A stretch of 60,225 nucleotides of DNA from an uncultured Pelagibacteraceae bacterium (GTDB taxonomy: Bacteria; Pseudomonadota; Alphaproteobacteria; Pelagibacterales; Pelagibacteraceae): positions 1 to 60,225 of the forward strand of contig CACNTB010000005.1 in NCBI GenBank assembly GCA_902623305.1, written 5' to 3'. The number at the start of each line of letters is the position of its first letter. The first letter of the stretch is position 1. A program made the translations under genes and the position numbers. Positions 1 to 10,662 of the stretch are shown here, in pieces. The notes under the pieces are model-generated. The model did not search any database. It was not told the origin of the DNA and saw nothing but the letters and a program-made list of their open reading frames with translations.

Positions 1-1
1 A

Positions 2-1264
2 TCAATATTTTATTTTAGTAACGCTTTTGCAGTTACTCTTCTTGATGCATTAAATCAAACTTATCAAAATAATATTCAATTAAATGCTGAAAGAGAAAAT
101 ATTAAAGCTTCAGAGGAAGATATAAATATTGCTAAAAGCAATTATAAGCCTTCATTAACATTAAGTGGAGCAAAAAGTATTGAAGATACCAATAAATTGA
201 CTAATCAAAGTGGAGGAGACGCAACCATCAGTGATGTAGATCCATTTTCAACTTCGATTAAATTAGAGCAAACCTTGATAGATTTTGGAAGAGGATTAAC
301 TCTTGAAAAAAATTTTACCGCTTTAGATTTAGCAAAAGCACAATTAATTAAAAAAGAACAAGATATTCTTCATAATGCTATTTATGCTTTTACAAATCTT
401 ATTTTTACTAGAGAAGCATTAGATTTAAATGAAAAGAATTTAAATTTATTAATTAGACAAGTTGAAAATGATAAAATTAGAAGAGACAGAGGTCAAATTA
501 CCAACACTGACTTGTCACAATCCGAATCATCTCTTGCTGGTGCACAAGCAGAGTTTGTAAAGGCTAAAAGTGACTTGTTAATTAGTAAGCTTAATTATGA
601 AAATATAATTGGAAAAATAAATGATCCAAATCAATTACAAAAGAACACAAACGCAATAGTTTCTTTACCATCAACTTTAGATGATGCATTAAATCTTTCT
701 AAACAAAACAATCCAGATATTTTAATTGCAAAATTAGACTTAGAAAAATCCGAAAAAGATTTAGCAATTTCAGAATCTGATTTAAAACCTACTGCATCAT
801 TATCACTACAAAGAACTTATACTGATGATTTAAGCGCTACTGTAGATGAAAAAGAACAAGATGTATTAAAAGCTACTCTTAGTTGGCCTTTTTATTTAGG
901 TGGAAAAAACCGATCAACAATTAACAAAAATTCAAATCTAACAACTCGAAAAAGATTACTTTTAGATGACGCAGTCAGAACAAATGAAACTAATGTTGCA
1001 AGCGCGTGGTCAAGTTTGCAATCGTCAGAAAGTTTTCTGAACTCAGTGAAAGTTCAAGTGAGTGCTGCTGAAATAGCTAACGAGGGAATTGCAGCTGAGT
1101 ACGAAAGAGGATCAAGAACAACTCTTGATGTTATTCAATCAAATTCATTATTACTCGCTGCTCAAATTTCTTTAGCAAGTTCTGAGAAAAATTATCTCAT
1201 GGCTCAATACAGCTTGTTGAAGGCAATAGGACTTCTTAATAGTCAGTATCTAAAACTTAAGTAA
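2..1264 (+). CDS. tolC: TolC family outer-membrane efflux protein (5' partial)
   Basis: Outer-membrane channel subunit of type I secretion or RND efflux systems. The reading frame is open to the left edge of the window and contains the end of a signal peptide (hydrophobic, then SNAFA before VTLLDAL), so the gene starts upstream. A TTG at 197 is internal and not the true start. The visible 420 residues are mostly long alpha-helical coiled-coil sequence with the two-fold repeat of the family, including ALDLNEKNLNLL in the first half and SAAEIANEGIAAEYERGSRTTLDVI near the C-terminus (TolC/OEP signature). It ends about 110 bases before recA. The family call is firm; the exact transport partner is not visible. 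Confidence 0.9.
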   Translation, partial: SIFYFSNAFAVTLLDALNQTYQNNIQLNAERENIKASEEDINIAKSNYKPSLTLSGAKSIEDTNKLTNQSGGDATISDVDPFSTSIKLEQTLIDFGRGLTLEKNFTALDLAKAQLIKKEQDILHNAIYAFTNLIFTREALDLNEKNLNLLIRQVENDKIRRDRGQITNTDLSQSESSLAGAQAEFVKAKSDLLISKLNYENIIGKINDPNQLQKNTNAIVSLPSTLDDALNLSKQNNPDILIAKLDLEKSEKDLAISESDLKPTASLSLQRTYTDDLSATVDEKEQDVLKATLSWPFYLGGKNRSTINKNSNLTTRKRLLLDDAVRTNETNVASAWSSLQSSESFLNSVKVQVSAAEIANEGIAAEYERGSRTTLDVIQSNSLLLAAQISLASSEKNYLMAQYSLLKAIGLLNSQYLKLK

Positions 1265-1308
1265 ATATTCGATTTTTTTAGGTAAAAAAATAAATATATT
1301 GCTAATGA

Positions 1309-1323
1309 GAACAAAATGTGTAC
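1309..1323 (+). promoter_or_regulatory. Possible LexA-type SOS box upstream of recA
   Basis: The sequence reads GAAC-N7-GTAC, which matches seven of the eight conserved bases of the alphaproteobacterial SOS motif (GTTC-N7-GTTC) read on the reverse strand. It lies about 50 bases before the recA start, where an operator would be expected. In A+T-rich DNA a one-mismatch hit is weak evidence, so this is a candidate only. Confidence 0.3.
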
Positions 1324-1372
1324 ATTTATATCATGATTCGAGTGTTTAAAAATTTAAAAAAAGAGGCAAAAA

Positions 1373-2527
1373 ATGACAAAAAATAACCTAAAAGTAGTTA
1401 AATCTACTAAAGATCAAGAAATGGATGTTAAAGAAAAGAACAAAGCACTAGATGCTGCAATAGCTCAGATTACAGATAATTTTGGAAAAGGCTCTGTAAT
1501 GAAGCTCGGTGAAAAAAGAGCGATGGATATTGAGTCTGTTTCAACAGGTTCTTTAAGTCTTGATTTAGCTTTGGGTATAGGTGGATTACCAAAAGGAAGA
1601 ATTATCGAAGTTTACGGACCAGAGTCATCTGGAAAAACAACATTAGCATTACAGGTTGTTGCTGAAGCTCAAAAATCTGGTGGAATTTGTGCATTTGTTG
1701 ATGCAGAGCACGCATTAGATCCGGTTTATGCAAAAAAATTAGGTGTAAATACGGAAGAGCTTTTAATTTCACAGCCAGACACTGGTGAACAAGCATTAGA
1801 AATTGCTGATACACTAGTAAAATCAGGCTCTATTTCAGTAATCGTTATTGACTCTGTTGCAGCTTTAACTCCTAAAGCTGAAATTGAAGGCGAGATGGGA
1901 GATCATCATGTTGGTCTTCAATCAAGATTAATGAGTCAGGCTTTAAGAAAGTTAACTGGCTCAATATCAAACACTAATACAATGATGATTTTTATTAACC
2001 AAATCAGAATGAAAATTGGAGTTATGTTTGGAAGTCCAGAAACAACATCGGGTGGCAATGCACTTAAGTTTTACTCATCCGTAAGAATGGATATTAGAAG
2101 AATTGGTGCGATTAAAGAAAAAGACGAAATTATTGGTAACTCTACAAGAGTGAAAGTAGTTAAGAACAAAGTGGCACCACCATTTAAAGTTGTTGAATTT
2201 GACTTGATGTATGGAAGAGGAATTAGCAAGATGGGTGAACTAGTCGATCTTGGTTCTAAAGCAGATATAATTGAAAAATCAGGTGCTTGGTATGCTTATA
2301 AAGGAGAGAAGATTGGTCAAGGTAGAGAAAATGCCAAGACTTATTTAGCTCAAAATCCTAAAGTTGCTGCAGAAATTGAAATGGCGATTAGAGAAAAAGC
2401 AGGTGTGATTTCAAAGAAAATAGAAGGAAATCCAATTGATCCTGAGAAATTAGAGAAAGAAAAGAAAGTAGCTGAAAAAGAAGAGGCTGATAAAACAGAA
2501 GCTACTCCTACATCTAAAAAGAATTAA
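1373..2527 (+). CDS. recA: Recombinase RecA
   Basis: DNA-dependent ATPase that forms the strand-exchange filament and promotes LexA self-cleavage. Walker A (GPESSGKTT) lies at residues 82-90, followed by the RecA signature [23 protein letters not shown]. The length of 384 is slightly above the usual ~350 because of a ~20-residue N-terminal extension and a Lys/Glu-rich C-terminal tail. The chosen ATG has a GAGG Shine-Dalgarno element 6-7 bases upstream; an in-frame ATG at 1421 would give the family-typical N-terminus and is the alternative. A strong hairpin terminator follows at 2546. A possible SOS-box-like sequence lies 50-60 bases upstream. Confidence 0.98.
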   Translation: MTKNNLKVVKSTKDQEMDVKEKNKALDAAIAQITDNFGKGSVMKLGEKRAMDIESVSTGSLSLDLALGIGGLPKGRIIEVYGPESSGKTTLALQVVAEAQKSGGICAFVDAEHALDPVYAKKLGVNTEELLISQPDTGEQALEIADTLVKSGSISVIVIDSVAALTPKAEIEGEMGDHHVGLQSRLMSQALRKLTGSISNTNTMMIFINQIRMKIGVMFGSPETTSGGNALKFYSSVRMDIRRIGAIKEKDEIIGNSTRVKVVKNKVAPPFKVVEFDLMYGRGISKMGELVDLGSKADIIEKSGAWYAYKGEKIGQGRENAKTYLAQNPKVAAEIEMAIREKAGVISKKIEGNPIDPEKLEKEKKVAEKEEADKTEATPTSKKN

Positions 2528-2545
2528 TAGGTCATCTTTATTAAT

Positions 2546-2574
2546 AAAAGGCGCTTAATTTAAGCGCCTTTTTT
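2546..2574 (+). terminator. Rho-independent terminator after recA
   Basis: A 12-bp perfect stem (AAAAGGCGCTTA pairing with TAAGCGCCTTTT) with a 3-base loop is followed by a T run. It starts 19 bases after the recA stop and separates recA from alaS. The G+C-rich core stands out against the A+T-rich surroundings. Confidence 0.92.
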
Positions 2575-2620
2575 CCCTTCAGTATCTAGACATAGAATAA
2601 AAAAGCTGTATTTTAAAAAT

Positions 2621-5287
2621 ATGGCAGACAAAACACTCAATGAAATAAGAAATACTTTCCTTAAGTATTTTGAAAAGAATGATCATAAGATTGTTGAGTC
2701 TAGTAATTTGGTTCCCAATAATGATCCTACTTTAATGTTTGCCAACTCTGGAATGGTTCAGTTTAAGAATGTTTTCACAGGGTTAGAAAAAAGAGATTAT
2801 GTAAGAGCTACAACTTCACAAAAATGTGTAAGAGCAGGTGGTAAGCACAATGATTTAGAGAATGTTGGTTACACCCCAAGACACCATACATTTTTTGAGA
2901 TGTTAGGAAATTTTTCTTTTGGGGATTATTTTAAAGAGCAAGCAATTCATTATGCCTGGGATTTAATAACCAATGATTTTGGAATAGATAAAAATAAACT
3001 TTATGTAACCGTATTTCATGAGGACGATGAGGCCTTTAATTTTTGGAAGAAAATAGCGGGTTTTAGCGATGATAGAATAATTAGAATAGCTACATCAGAT
3101 AATTTTTGGTCCATGGGTGAGACAGGTCCTTGTGGACCTTGTTCTGAAATATTCTTTGATCATGGTGATCATTTACCAGGTGGATTACCAGGATCTAAAG
3201 ATGAGGATGGAGATAGATTTATAGAAATTTGGAATTTAGTCTTCATGCAATTTGAACAAGTTACAAAAGATAAAAGAATAAATCTTCCAAAACCTTCAGT
3301 CGATACTGGAATGGGTCTTGAGAGAATTGCAGCTTTGTTACAGGGCACACATGATAATTATGAAACGGATCATTTTAAAAAATTAATTAGTTCAATATCA
3401 GAATTTACAAAAGTAAAACTTAATGAAAACAACATTTCGAGTTTTAGAGTTATTGCAGATCACTTAAGAGCAAGCTCTTTTCTTTTAGCAGAAGGCGTTC
3501 TCCCATCAAATGAAGGAAGAGGGTATGTTCTTAGAAGAATTATGAGAAGAGGAATGAGACATTCTCATTTACTTGGCTCTAAAGAACCAGTTTTTAATAA
3601 AATTTTTGATGCACTTAAAGAAGAGATGAAAGGTAACTATCATGAGCTAGAGAGATCAGAAACTTTAATCAAAGAAACTTTAAAAATGGAAGAAGAAAAA
3701 TTTTTAGTTTTACTTGATAGAGGAATTAAAATTTTAAACGAAGAATTAGATAAGATCGATAAAGTTTTACCAGGAGAAGTAGCATTTAAATTATACGACA
3801 CATATGGTTTCCCATTAGATTTGACAGAAGATATTTTAAAAAATAAATCTTTAACTGTTGATCAAAATAAATTTGATGAACTAATGAAAAAAAGTAAAGA
3901 ACTTGCTAAAAAAAATTGGAAAGGTTCAGGTGATAGTTCACAAGAACAAATTTGGTTTGGTATAAAAGATAAAGTTGGTCCAACAGAATTTTTAGGTTAT
4001 GAGTTTAATAGATCAGAAGGAGTTGTTTTATCAATTGTAAAAGACAATAAAGAAACAGAAAAATTGTTAGCAAAAGAGGAAGGAGCGATTGTAACCAATC
4101 AAACACCTTTTTATGGAGAGTCTGGTGGTCAGCTAGGTGATACAGGAAAAATATCAGTAGGGGATTTTATATTTGAAGTAACTGATACTCAAAAACAACT
4201 TGGTGATTTATTTGTTCATTATGGAACTTTGAAAAACGGAGAAATCAAGATTAATGATGTTGTTGAAATGAAGATTGATGAAGAAAGAAGAGACAACCTA
4301 AAGGCATATCATTCAGCTACACATTTATTACACGAGTCTTTAAGAAGAACGTTGGGAAAGCATGTTATGCAAAAGGGCTCACTTGTTGCACCAGATCGTT
4401 TAAGGTTTGATTTTAGCCATATGAAACCAATAACAAATGAGGAATTGATAAAGATTGACAAAATAGTTAATGAATACGTTACTAATAGTTCTGAAGTGAC
4501 TACAAGAATTATGACCCCAAAAGCAGCTATAGAAAAGGGAGCGCTAGCTTTCTTTGGTGAGAAGTATGGTGATGAAGTGCGAGTAGTTTCAATGGGTAAA
4601 GAGGAAAATACATATTTTTCAACAGAACTTTGTGGTGGAACCCACGTAAAAAATACTGGTGATATTGGTAAATTTAAAACAATTAGCCAATCATCGATTG
4701 CTGCAGGCGTTAGACGAGTAGAGGCTTTGAGAGATAAACAGCTTAGAGATTATATGCAAAATAAGGAAAAACTTTCCTCATTATCGGTTCAAAAAGATGA
4801 GGAAATGATTAAAGAACTTTCTTCTAAAATTATTAAATTAGGTGGAAAGCCAAATCTTGAAAATAAGGACTTAAAAGGATCTATAAAAGATCTTTCCAGA
4901 CAACTAGAGCAATTAAATGTGAAAAGTGTTTTAGAAGATGAAACAAAAAATATTATTAACGACAAAGTTATTAATAATACAAAAGTTAGACTTCAAAAAG
5001 TTCAAGATTTACCTCCTAAAGATTTAAGAAAATTAGTAGATAATGGAAAAAAAGAACTTACAGAAGGAATAGTAATTGTTTTTGCAAGCAAGGATGACAA
5101 AGTTGGATTAGCAGTTGGAGTAACTGATAACTTAACAGGTAAATTTGATGCAGTTCAGTTCGTTAAAGTTGGATCTGAAATAATTGGAGGTAAAGGTGGT
5201 GGTGGAAGAAAAGACTTTGCCCAAGCAGGTGGACAAGATCAATCAAAAATTGAAGAAGCTTTCGAAAAGCTTAAGAGTTTAGTTTAA
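2621..5287 (+). CDS. alaS: Alanyl-tRNA synthetase
   Basis: Charges tRNA-Ala with alanine in the cytoplasm. At 888 residues it is full length. The class II catalytic core is at the N-terminus ([16 protein letters not shown], then [18 protein letters not shown]). The editing domain carries the zinc ligands HSATHLLH and [11 protein letters not shown]. The glycine-rich C-Ala segment [16 protein letters not shown] closes the protein. There is no clear Shine-Dalgarno sequence before the ATG. The 3' end overlaps the convergent icd gene by 9 bases. recA followed by alaS is a common bacterial order. Confidence 0.98.
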   Translation: MADKTLNEIRNTFLKYFEKNDHKIVESSNLVPNNDPTLMFANSGMVQFKNVFTGLEKRDYVRATTSQKCVRAGGKHNDLENVGYTPRHHTFFEMLGNFSFGDYFKEQAIHYAWDLITNDFGIDKNKLYVTVFHEDDEAFNFWKKIAGFSDDRIIRIATSDNFWSMGETGPCGPCSEIFFDHGDHLPGGLPGSKDEDGDRFIEIWNLVFMQFEQVTKDKRINLPKPSVDTGMGLERIAALLQGTHDNYETDHFKKLISSISEFTKVKLNENNISSFRVIADHLRASSFLLAEGVLPSNEGRGYVLRRIMRRGMRHSHLLGSKEPVFNKIFDALKEEMKGNYHELERSETLIKETLKMEEEKFLVLLDRGIKILNEELDKIDKVLPGEVAFKLYDTYGFPLDLTEDILKNKSLTVDQNKFDELMKKSKELAKKNWKGSGDSSQEQIWFGIKDKVGPTEFLGYEFNRSEGVVLSIVKDNKETEKLLAKEEGAIVTNQTPFYGESGGQLGDTGKISVGDFIFEVTDTQKQLGDLFVHYGTLKNGEIKINDVVEMKIDEERRDNLKAYHSATHLLHESLRRTLGKHVMQKGSLVAPDRLRFDFSHMKPITNEELIKIDKIVNEYVTNSSEVTTRIMTPKAAIEKGALAFFGEKYGDEVRVVSMGKEENTYFSTELCGGTHVKNTGDIGKFKTISQSSIAAGVRRVEALRDKQLRDYMQNKEKLSSLSVQKDEEMIKELSSKIIKLGGKPNLENKDLKGSIKDLSRQLEQLNVKSVLEDETKNIINDKVINNTKVRLQKVQDLPPKDLRKLVDNGKKELTEGIVIVFASKDDKVGLAVGVTDNLTGKFDAVQFVKVGSEIIGGKGGGGRKDFAQAGGQDQSKIEEAFEKLKSLV

Positions 5288-6493
5288 TTTCTTTTTTAAA
5301 TTACCATCAATTTCATCTAGAAATTGATTTGTGGTTAAGAATTTACTGTTCGGACCAACAAGAATTGCTAAATCTTTTGTCATTGATCCACTTTCAACGC
5401 ATTCAATACAAACTTTCTCAAGTGTTTGTGCAAATTTGATAAGTTCTTCATTAACATCTAATTTACCTCTGTGAGCTAATCCTCTAGTCCAAGCAAAAAT
5501 TGACGCGATAGGGTTTGTTGAAGTTTCTTTTCCTTGTTGATGCATTCTAAAATGTCTAGTTACCGTTCCGTGTGCCGCTTCTGCTTCCATTACTTTTCCA
5601 TCTGGAGTTAATAATGTACTTGTCATCAATCCTAAAGATCCATAACCTTGTGCCATAGTATCTGACTGCACATCTCCATCATAATTTTTACAAGCCCAAA
5701 TATATTTTCCACTCCATTTCATTGCACATGCAACCATGTCGTCAATTAATCTGTGTTCGTAAGTCAAATTATTTTTTTTAAATTCACTCTTAAATTCTTT
5801 CTCAAAAATTTCTTGGAAAATATCTTTAAATCTTCCATCGTATTGTTTTAGAATTGTATTTTTTGTAGACATATAAACAGGCCATTTTTTAATTAACCCG
5901 TAACTGAAACAAGATCTTGCAAAGTCTTCAATAGACTTATCTAAATTATACATTGATAAAGCCACTCCAGGACCTGTAAAATTAAACACTTCATATTTAA
6001 TTTCATCTTTTCCATCTTCCGACGTCCACTTCACTTCCATTTTTCCTCTTCCAGGAACTTTAAAATCTGTTGCCCTATATTGGTCACCAAATGCATGTCT
6101 TCCTATAATCACTGGATCTGTCCATGAGGGGACAAGTTTAGGAATATTTTTACAAATAATTGGCTCTCTGAACACTGTTCCTCCAATTATATTTCTTATA
6201 GTACCGTTAGGAGATCTCCACATTTTCTTTAAATCAAATTCTTCTACCCTTGCCTCATCAGGGGTAATCGTTGCACACTTTATTCCAACACCGATTTTTT
6301 TGATTGCATTCGCCGAGTCGATGGTAATCTGATCATCGGTATTATCTCGGCTTTTCATGCCTAAATCGTAATATTCGATACTAAGATCTAAATATGGGAG
6401 GATTAATTTATTTTTGATAAACTCCCATATAATACGAGTCATTTCATCACCATCCAGCTCGACAACTGGGTTTTTTACCTTGATTTTGCTCAT
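5279..6493 (-). CDS. icd: NADP-dependent isocitrate dehydrogenase
   Basis: TCA-cycle enzyme oxidising isocitrate to 2-oxoglutarate and CO2 with NADP+. The 404-residue sequence is of the eukaryote-like homodimeric IDH type common in alphaproteobacteria, not the E. coli type. Visible motifs are the substrate loop [12 protein letters not shown], the [12 protein letters not shown] arginines, the catalytic [12 protein letters not shown] segment and the NADP-binding HGTVTRHFR. It runs toward alaS with a 9-base overlap of coding ends and is divergent from psd. Confidence 0.97.
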   Translation of the reverse strand: MSKIKVKNPVVELDGDEMTRIIWEFIKNKLILPYLDLSIEYYDLGMKSRDNTDDQITIDSANAIKKIGVGIKCATITPDEARVEEFDLKKMWRSPNGTIRNIIGGTVFREPIICKNIPKLVPSWTDPVIIGRHAFGDQYRATDFKVPGRGKMEVKWTSEDGKDEIKYEVFNFTGPGVALSMYNLDKSIEDFARSCFSYGLIKKWPVYMSTKNTILKQYDGRFKDIFQEIFEKEFKSEFKKNNLTYEHRLIDDMVACAMKWSGKYIWACKNYDGDVQSDTMAQGYGSLGLMTSTLLTPDGKVMEAEAAHGTVTRHFRMHQQGKETSTNPIASIFAWTRGLAHRGKLDVNEELIKFAQTLEKVCIECVESGSMTKDLAILVGPNSKFLTTNQFLDEIDGNLKKKLN

Positions 6494-6570
6494 TAAATAA
6501 AAATTATCTTATTAATTGAATTTGATCATTTTATATACATATTAATCGAAAAATTAGCAAATAGAAGAAT

Positions 6571-7218
6571 ATGTTTAGTAAAATATTTCCAAAGATTCAC
6601 ACTGAAGGATACAAGTTTATAGTAATAGCTGTATTCATAACAATTATTTTTCTAATTATTAATAATTTTTTAGGATTAATAGGAATATTATTAACCGTCT
6701 GGGTTTATTATTTTTTCAGAGATCCAGAGAGAACAATTATTGGGGATGATAGTTACCTTGTTAGCCCTGCAGATGGAGAAGTTATTAAAGTTGAAGAGGT
6801 AGATGGTCCAAAAGAACTTGGACTAGAAAATAAAAAATTTAAAAAAATAAGTATTTTTATGAACGTCTTTGATTGTCATGTAAACAGAACGCCGTGTTCA
6901 GGAATCGTTGAAGAAATTTTATATAAACCAGGTAAATTTTTAAATGCATCTTTAGATAAAGCAAGTGAAGACAATGAGAGAAATTATTATAAAATTAAAG
7001 ATAAACATGGGAATGATATTGTAATTGTTCAAATTGCAGGATTAGTTGCAAGAAGAATAGTTTGTGAAACAAATAAAAATCAGGAATTAAATCAAGGTGA
7101 TAGAATTGGTATGATTAGATTTGGTAGTAGAGCGGATGTCTATTACGAAAATTATGAACCACTTGTTAAAGTAGGTCAAACAGCAATTTCTGGAGAAACG
7201 TTGCTAGCGAAAAATTAA
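6571..7218 (+). CDS. psd: Phosphatidylserine decarboxylase, short form
   Basis: Makes phosphatidylethanolamine from phosphatidylserine at the inner membrane. The 215-residue protein is the compact PSD type with an N-terminal membrane segment (residues ~15-48) and FFRDPER. The self-cleavage site is RFGS, giving a pyruvoyl group from Ser186, near the C-terminus. FMNVFDCHVNR is also characteristic. pssA starts 3 bases after its stop, so the two consecutive steps of PE synthesis are co-transcribed. Confidence 0.96.
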   Translation: MFSKIFPKIHTEGYKFIVIAVFITIIFLIINNFLGLIGILLTVWVYYFFRDPERTIIGDDSYLVSPADGEVIKVEEVDGPKELGLENKKFKKISIFMNVFDCHVNRTPCSGIVEEILYKPGKFLNASLDKASEDNERNYYKIKDKHGNDIVIVQIAGLVARRIVCETNKNQELNQGDRIGMIRFGSRADVYYENYEPLVKVGQTAISGETLLAKN

Positions 7219-7221
7219 TAG

Positions 7222-8025
7222 ATGGAACAGCCAAAGAATAATTTTAAATTAGTTGCAGATAAAAAGAATGCAAGAATGCTCCTTCCAAACATGCTTACAT
7301 TAATAGGAGTTTGTATAGGCCTAACTTCAATTAGATTTGCATTAAGTGGAGAGTTTCATTTAGCCATCATTGCAATAATATTTGCTGCTTTAATAGATGG
7401 CTTAGACGGAAGAATTGCAAGATTAATTAAAGGAACCTCAAAGGTTGGTAAGGAATTGGATTCACTTACTGATATGATAAGTTTTGGTGTTGCGCCAGCA
7501 TTTATAATGTATTTTTGGAAACTAAATACTTTTGGAAGGTTTGGCTGGCTATTATGTTTGGTGTATGTGATTTGCGTAGCTTTAAGACTTGCTAGATTTA
7601 ATATTAGCGCTAATCAAGAACCTTCCTGGAGAGATAATTTCTTTGAAGGAGTCCCGTCACCTGCTGGTGGCATATTAGTTTTAACACCCTTAATTATCAG
7701 TTTAAGTGGATTCAATTTTTTAAAAATTAATTACGATATAATTGTTCCAATTTTTTTTATAGTCACATCATTTTTATTAATAAGTAAATTTCCAACTTAC
7801 TCTTTTAAAAAAATAGTGATCCAAAGAAAAGCAACAATTTTTTTACTATTTTCAATTGTCTTATTTTTTGGACTTTTATTAATTTATACATTTAATGTTA
7901 TCGCTATAAGCAGTATAATTTACTTAAGTTTGATACCAATTAGTTTTTTTCACTATCAAAAAATGAAAAAAATTCACGAAAATGACAAAATTCAAGATGA
8001 AGATGATCTTGAAGACGTACTTTAA
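7222..8025 (+). CDS. pssA: CDP-diacylglycerol-serine O-phosphatidyltransferase
   Basis: Forms phosphatidylserine from CDP-diacylglycerol and serine, supplying psd immediately upstream. The CDP-alcohol phosphatidyltransferase signature DG-x2-AR-x8-G-x3-D-x3-D is seen as DGLDGRIARLIKGTSKVGKELDSLTD, here quoted by its key residues, around positions 60-85. The rest is a polytopic membrane protein with about 7-8 hydrophobic helices and an acidic tail. The stop codon overlaps the next ATG (TAATG). Confidence 0.95.
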   Translation: MEQPKNNFKLVADKKNARMLLPNMLTLIGVCIGLTSIRFALSGEFHLAIIAIIFAALIDGLDGRIARLIKGTSKVGKELDSLTDMISFGVAPAFIMYFWKLNTFGRFGWLLCLVYVICVALRLARFNISANQEPSWRDNFFEGVPSPAGGILVLTPLIISLSGFNFLKINYDIIVPIFFIVTSFLLISKFPTYSFKKIVIQRKATIFLLFSIVLFFGLLLIYTFNVIAISSIIYLSLIPISFFHYQKMKKIHENDKIQDEDDLEDVL

Positions 8026-8936
8026 TGAAAAAAAATGTCATTGTATCTTTAGCTGACGCAAATTATTTTCCATTATTAAATGAACTAGTAGATTCAATAA
8101 AAAGATTTAATGAAAGCAAGAATGTTGCAATTTGTATTTTAGATGCAGGATTAACAGATGACCAAAAAGAAACTTTACTAAAAAAGGTTGATGAAATTAA
8201 ATCTGCTGAGTGGGATATAGAAGTTCCTGGATATAAAGTTAAAGGTAAAGAGTGGTTAAAAAGTCAAGTATCTAGAGCATTTTTACCTAAATATTTTCCT
8301 GATTATGAAAAGTTTTTGTGGATTGATTGTGATGCTTGGGTAAATGATTGGGAGTGTGTAAAGCTTTATTTTAAAGCTTGTGATAATGGGAAATTAGGTA
8401 TTACTCAAACAATAGGACCTGGATATAAAATTACTTCAAGAGTAAATTGGTTATTTGGTAAACTTGCTATAGTTAAATCCCAAAATTTCAAACATGCAGT
8501 GAAATCTAATATTAGTTATGAGAAAGCAAGAAAGTTAGCTTTTGCTCCTCATATTAACATAGGTGTATTTTCATTAGAAAATAATTCTCCAGGGTGGGCT
8601 TCATGGCAGAAGAATTTATCTCAAGCGTTAAAAGCTGGAAATATTTTTGGGAGCGAAGGACTCGCAATTAATATGTCTGTATATATTGATGATTTAGAAA
8701 CAGAGTTTTTACCATTAAATTGCAATTGGATTACAAGCAACCTTTTACCAAAATATGACGAGGACAATGATACTTTTGTTGAACCATTTCTTCCAAATTA
8801 TAAAATCGGAATTGTACACTTAGCTGCAGGAATTTGGAAAGATGGTAAAGACATGAGAATTGATAAAAGTATAAAAATTGAAATCAAAACTTTACAAGAT
8901 AAAAAAATACTTAAAAGTTTAAGATATAGTAATTAA
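8025..8936 (+). CDS. Putative GT8-like glycosyltransferase
   Basis: Predicted nucleotide-sugar glycosyltransferase of the GT-A fold. It begins with KKNVIVSLADANYFPLLNELVDSI, typical of a Rossmann-like sugar-nucleotide half-domain, and carries the metal-binding DxD as WIDCDAWVND (Asp101, Asp103). A C-terminal HLAAGIWKDG resembles the His motif of GT8 enzymes. There are no membrane segments. It overlaps pssA by one base and rlmE begins directly after its stop, so it sits in a phospholipid/housekeeping operon. Acceptor and donor are unknown; a glycolipid or surface-glycan role is inference from position. Confidence 0.65.
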   Translation: MKKNVIVSLADANYFPLLNELVDSIKRFNESKNVAICILDAGLTDDQKETLLKKVDEIKSAEWDIEVPGYKVKGKEWLKSQVSRAFLPKYFPDYEKFLWIDCDAWVNDWECVKLYFKACDNGKLGITQTIGPGYKITSRVNWLFGKLAIVKSQNFKHAVKSNISYEKARKLAFAPHINIGVFSLENNSPGWASWQKNLSQALKAGNIFGSEGLAINMSVYIDDLETEFLPLNCNWITSNLLPKYDEDNDTFVEPFLPNYKIGIVHLAAGIWKDGKDMRIDKSIKIEIKTLQDKKILKSLRYSN

Positions 8937-9548
8937 TTGAAGAAAAATAAAATCTCTAAAAACTGGGTAAATAAGCAACGTAGAGATATCTATGTTAGAC
9001 AATCTAAAGTAGATGGTTATAGAGCTAGATCAGCTTATAAATTAATTGAAATTGATGAAAAGTTCAAAATATTTAAAGGAGGCTTATCAGTTATTGATAT
9101 TGGTGCTGCTCCTGGTTCCTGGTCACAGTATGTCATGAAAATAGCTAAAAATGGAAAACTAATATCTATAGATCTAAAAAAAATGGAACCTATAGGTAAT
9201 AGTATTCAAATTCAAGGAGATTTTACTGAAGAAAAAATTCAAGAAGAAATAAAGAAATACATCAATGGCAAAGTGGATGTTGTAATGTCTGATATGGCTG
9301 TAGATACAACTGGAATTAAAAATATTGACTCAATTCAAACTGGAGAGCTATGTAAAGAAGCAATGTACTTTGCTAAGGATTTTATGAAAGAAAATTCATA
9401 TTTTATCTCAAAAATTTTTATGGGCGGCACATTTAACGAAATCGTCGCAGAGGGAAAAAAATATTTTAAAGAAGTTAAGATTTTTAAACCAAAATCTAGT
9501 AGGAAAGATTCAAAAGAAAGTTTTATAATTTGTAGAAAAATTAGATAG
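8937..9548 (+). CDS. rlmE: 23S rRNA (uridine-2'-O-)-methyltransferase RlmE/FtsJ
   Basis: Methylates the 2'-OH of U2552 in the 23S rRNA A-loop. SAM-binding DIGAAPGSWSQ is at residues ~55-65, with RSAYKLIEID, VVMSDMAVDTTG and SKIFMGG supplying the conserved K-D-K-E tetrad positions. At 203 residues it is normal for the family. The only sensible start is TTG, immediately after the stop of the glycosyltransferase gene; no ATG occurs before the conserved core. Confidence 0.94.
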   Translation: MKKNKISKNWVNKQRRDIYVRQSKVDGYRARSAYKLIEIDEKFKIFKGGLSVIDIGAAPGSWSQYVMKIAKNGKLISIDLKKMEPIGNSIQIQGDFTEEKIQEEIKKYINGKVDVVMSDMAVDTTGIKNIDSIQTGELCKEAMYFAKDFMKENSYFISKIFMGGTFNEIVAEGKKYFKEVKIFKPKSSRKDSKESFIICRKIR

Positions 9549-9585
9549 AGACTTTTAATTTAAAAGGAATCATATATAAAAGATT

Positions 9586-10662
9586 ATGGTTCCCATAAAA
9601 GAAGCGCTTACCTTTGATGATGTTACGTTAGCTCCAAAGTATTCAGAAATATTACCCTCTGATGCAGACACAAGTGTGTCATTAACAAAGTATTTAAAAC
9701 TAAAAATTCCTCTATTATCATCTGCAATGGATACTGTCACAGAAAGCAGAATGGCAATAGCCATAGCTAAAGCTGGTGGTATCGGGGTAATTCACAGAAA
9801 CCTTGATATAAAAAAACAATTATCAGAAATAAAAAAAGTTAAAAAACAAAAATTAATTGTTGGAGCAGCTGTTGGAGCAGCGCCAAACGAATTTATCAGA
9901 GCCAAAGAAATTATTAAGGTAGGAGTAGATCTAATCGTGGTAGACACAGCGCACGGTCATACAAAAAAAGTTGCTGAAATAATCAAATATATAAAAAAAA
10001 TAAAAAGTAATAAAATTGCTTTATGCGCAGGAAATATTGCAACACCAGAAGCTGCAAAATTCTTGATAAAATTAGGAGTAGATATAATTAAAATTGGTAT
10101 AGGGCCAGGTTCTATTTGCACAACAAGATTAGTTGCTGGGATCGGAGTTCCTCAATTAAGCGCAATCTTAGAAGTAAGAAGCAGTTTAAAAAATACAAAT
10201 GTTAAAATAATTTCAGATGGGGGAATAAAATATTCTGGAGATTTGGCTAAAGCATTTGCGGCAGGGGCAGACGCTGTAATGATCGGTTCGTTATTTGCAG
10301 GCACCAATGAGACTCCAGGAAAATTAATAAAAAAAAATGGACAATTTTTTAAAAGTTTTAGAGGAATGGGTTCTGTAGGTGCAATGAATAAAGGATCTGC
10401 AGATAGATACTTTCAAAAAAAACAAAAAGACTTCTCAAAATATGTACCCGAAGGTGTAGAAGGTTTTGTAAAATATAAAGGAGATGTTGGGAGCATAATT
10501 TATAAATTAATTGGTGGATTGAAATCTTCCATGGGTTATCTCGGATCAAAAACAATAATTAAATTAAGAAATAAACCACAATTTGTAAAAATTACAAAAG
10601 CTGGATTTTATGAAAGTATGGTTCATAATGTAGATGTGGTAAAAAAAGATAGTAAATATTAA
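9586..10662 (+). CDS. guaB: IMP dehydrogenase lacking CBS domains
   Basis: Oxidises IMP to XMP with NAD+, the first step of GMP synthesis. Catalytic loop [11 protein letters not shown] has nucleophile Cys178; the mobile flap region [19 protein letters not shown] is intact. The protein has only 358 residues against ~490 for typical bacterial enzymes. The sequence passes from [17 protein letters not shown] straight to [10 protein letters not shown] around residues 72-98, exactly where the tandem CBS (Bateman) domain normally sits, so that regulatory module is absent. It is followed with a TAATG overlap by a TPR gene and then guaA, the next pathway step. Confidence 0.96.
   Translation: MVPIKEALTFDDVTLAPKYSEILPSDADTSVSLTKYLKLKIPLLSSAMDTVTESRMAIAIAKAGGIGVIHRNLDIKKQLSEIKKVKKQKLIVGAAVGAAPNEFIRAKEIIKVGVDLIVVDTAHGHTKKVAEIIKYIKKIKSNKIALCAGNIATPEAAKFLIKLGVDIIKIGIGPGSICTTRLVAGIGVPQLSAILEVRSSLKNTNVKIISDGGIKYSGDLAKAFAAGADAVMIGSLFAGTNETPGKLIKKNGQFFKSFRGMGSVGAMNKGSADRYFQKKQKDFSKYVPEGVEGFVKYKGDVGSIIYKLIGGLKSSMGYLGSKTIIKLRNKPQFVKITKAGFYESMVHNVDVVKKDSKY

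Noticed and set aside
197..1264. TTG at 197 as the start of the TolC gene
   Set aside because: The same frame is open to position 2 and encodes the end of a signal peptide and typical TolC sequence, so the gene is truncated by the window edge.
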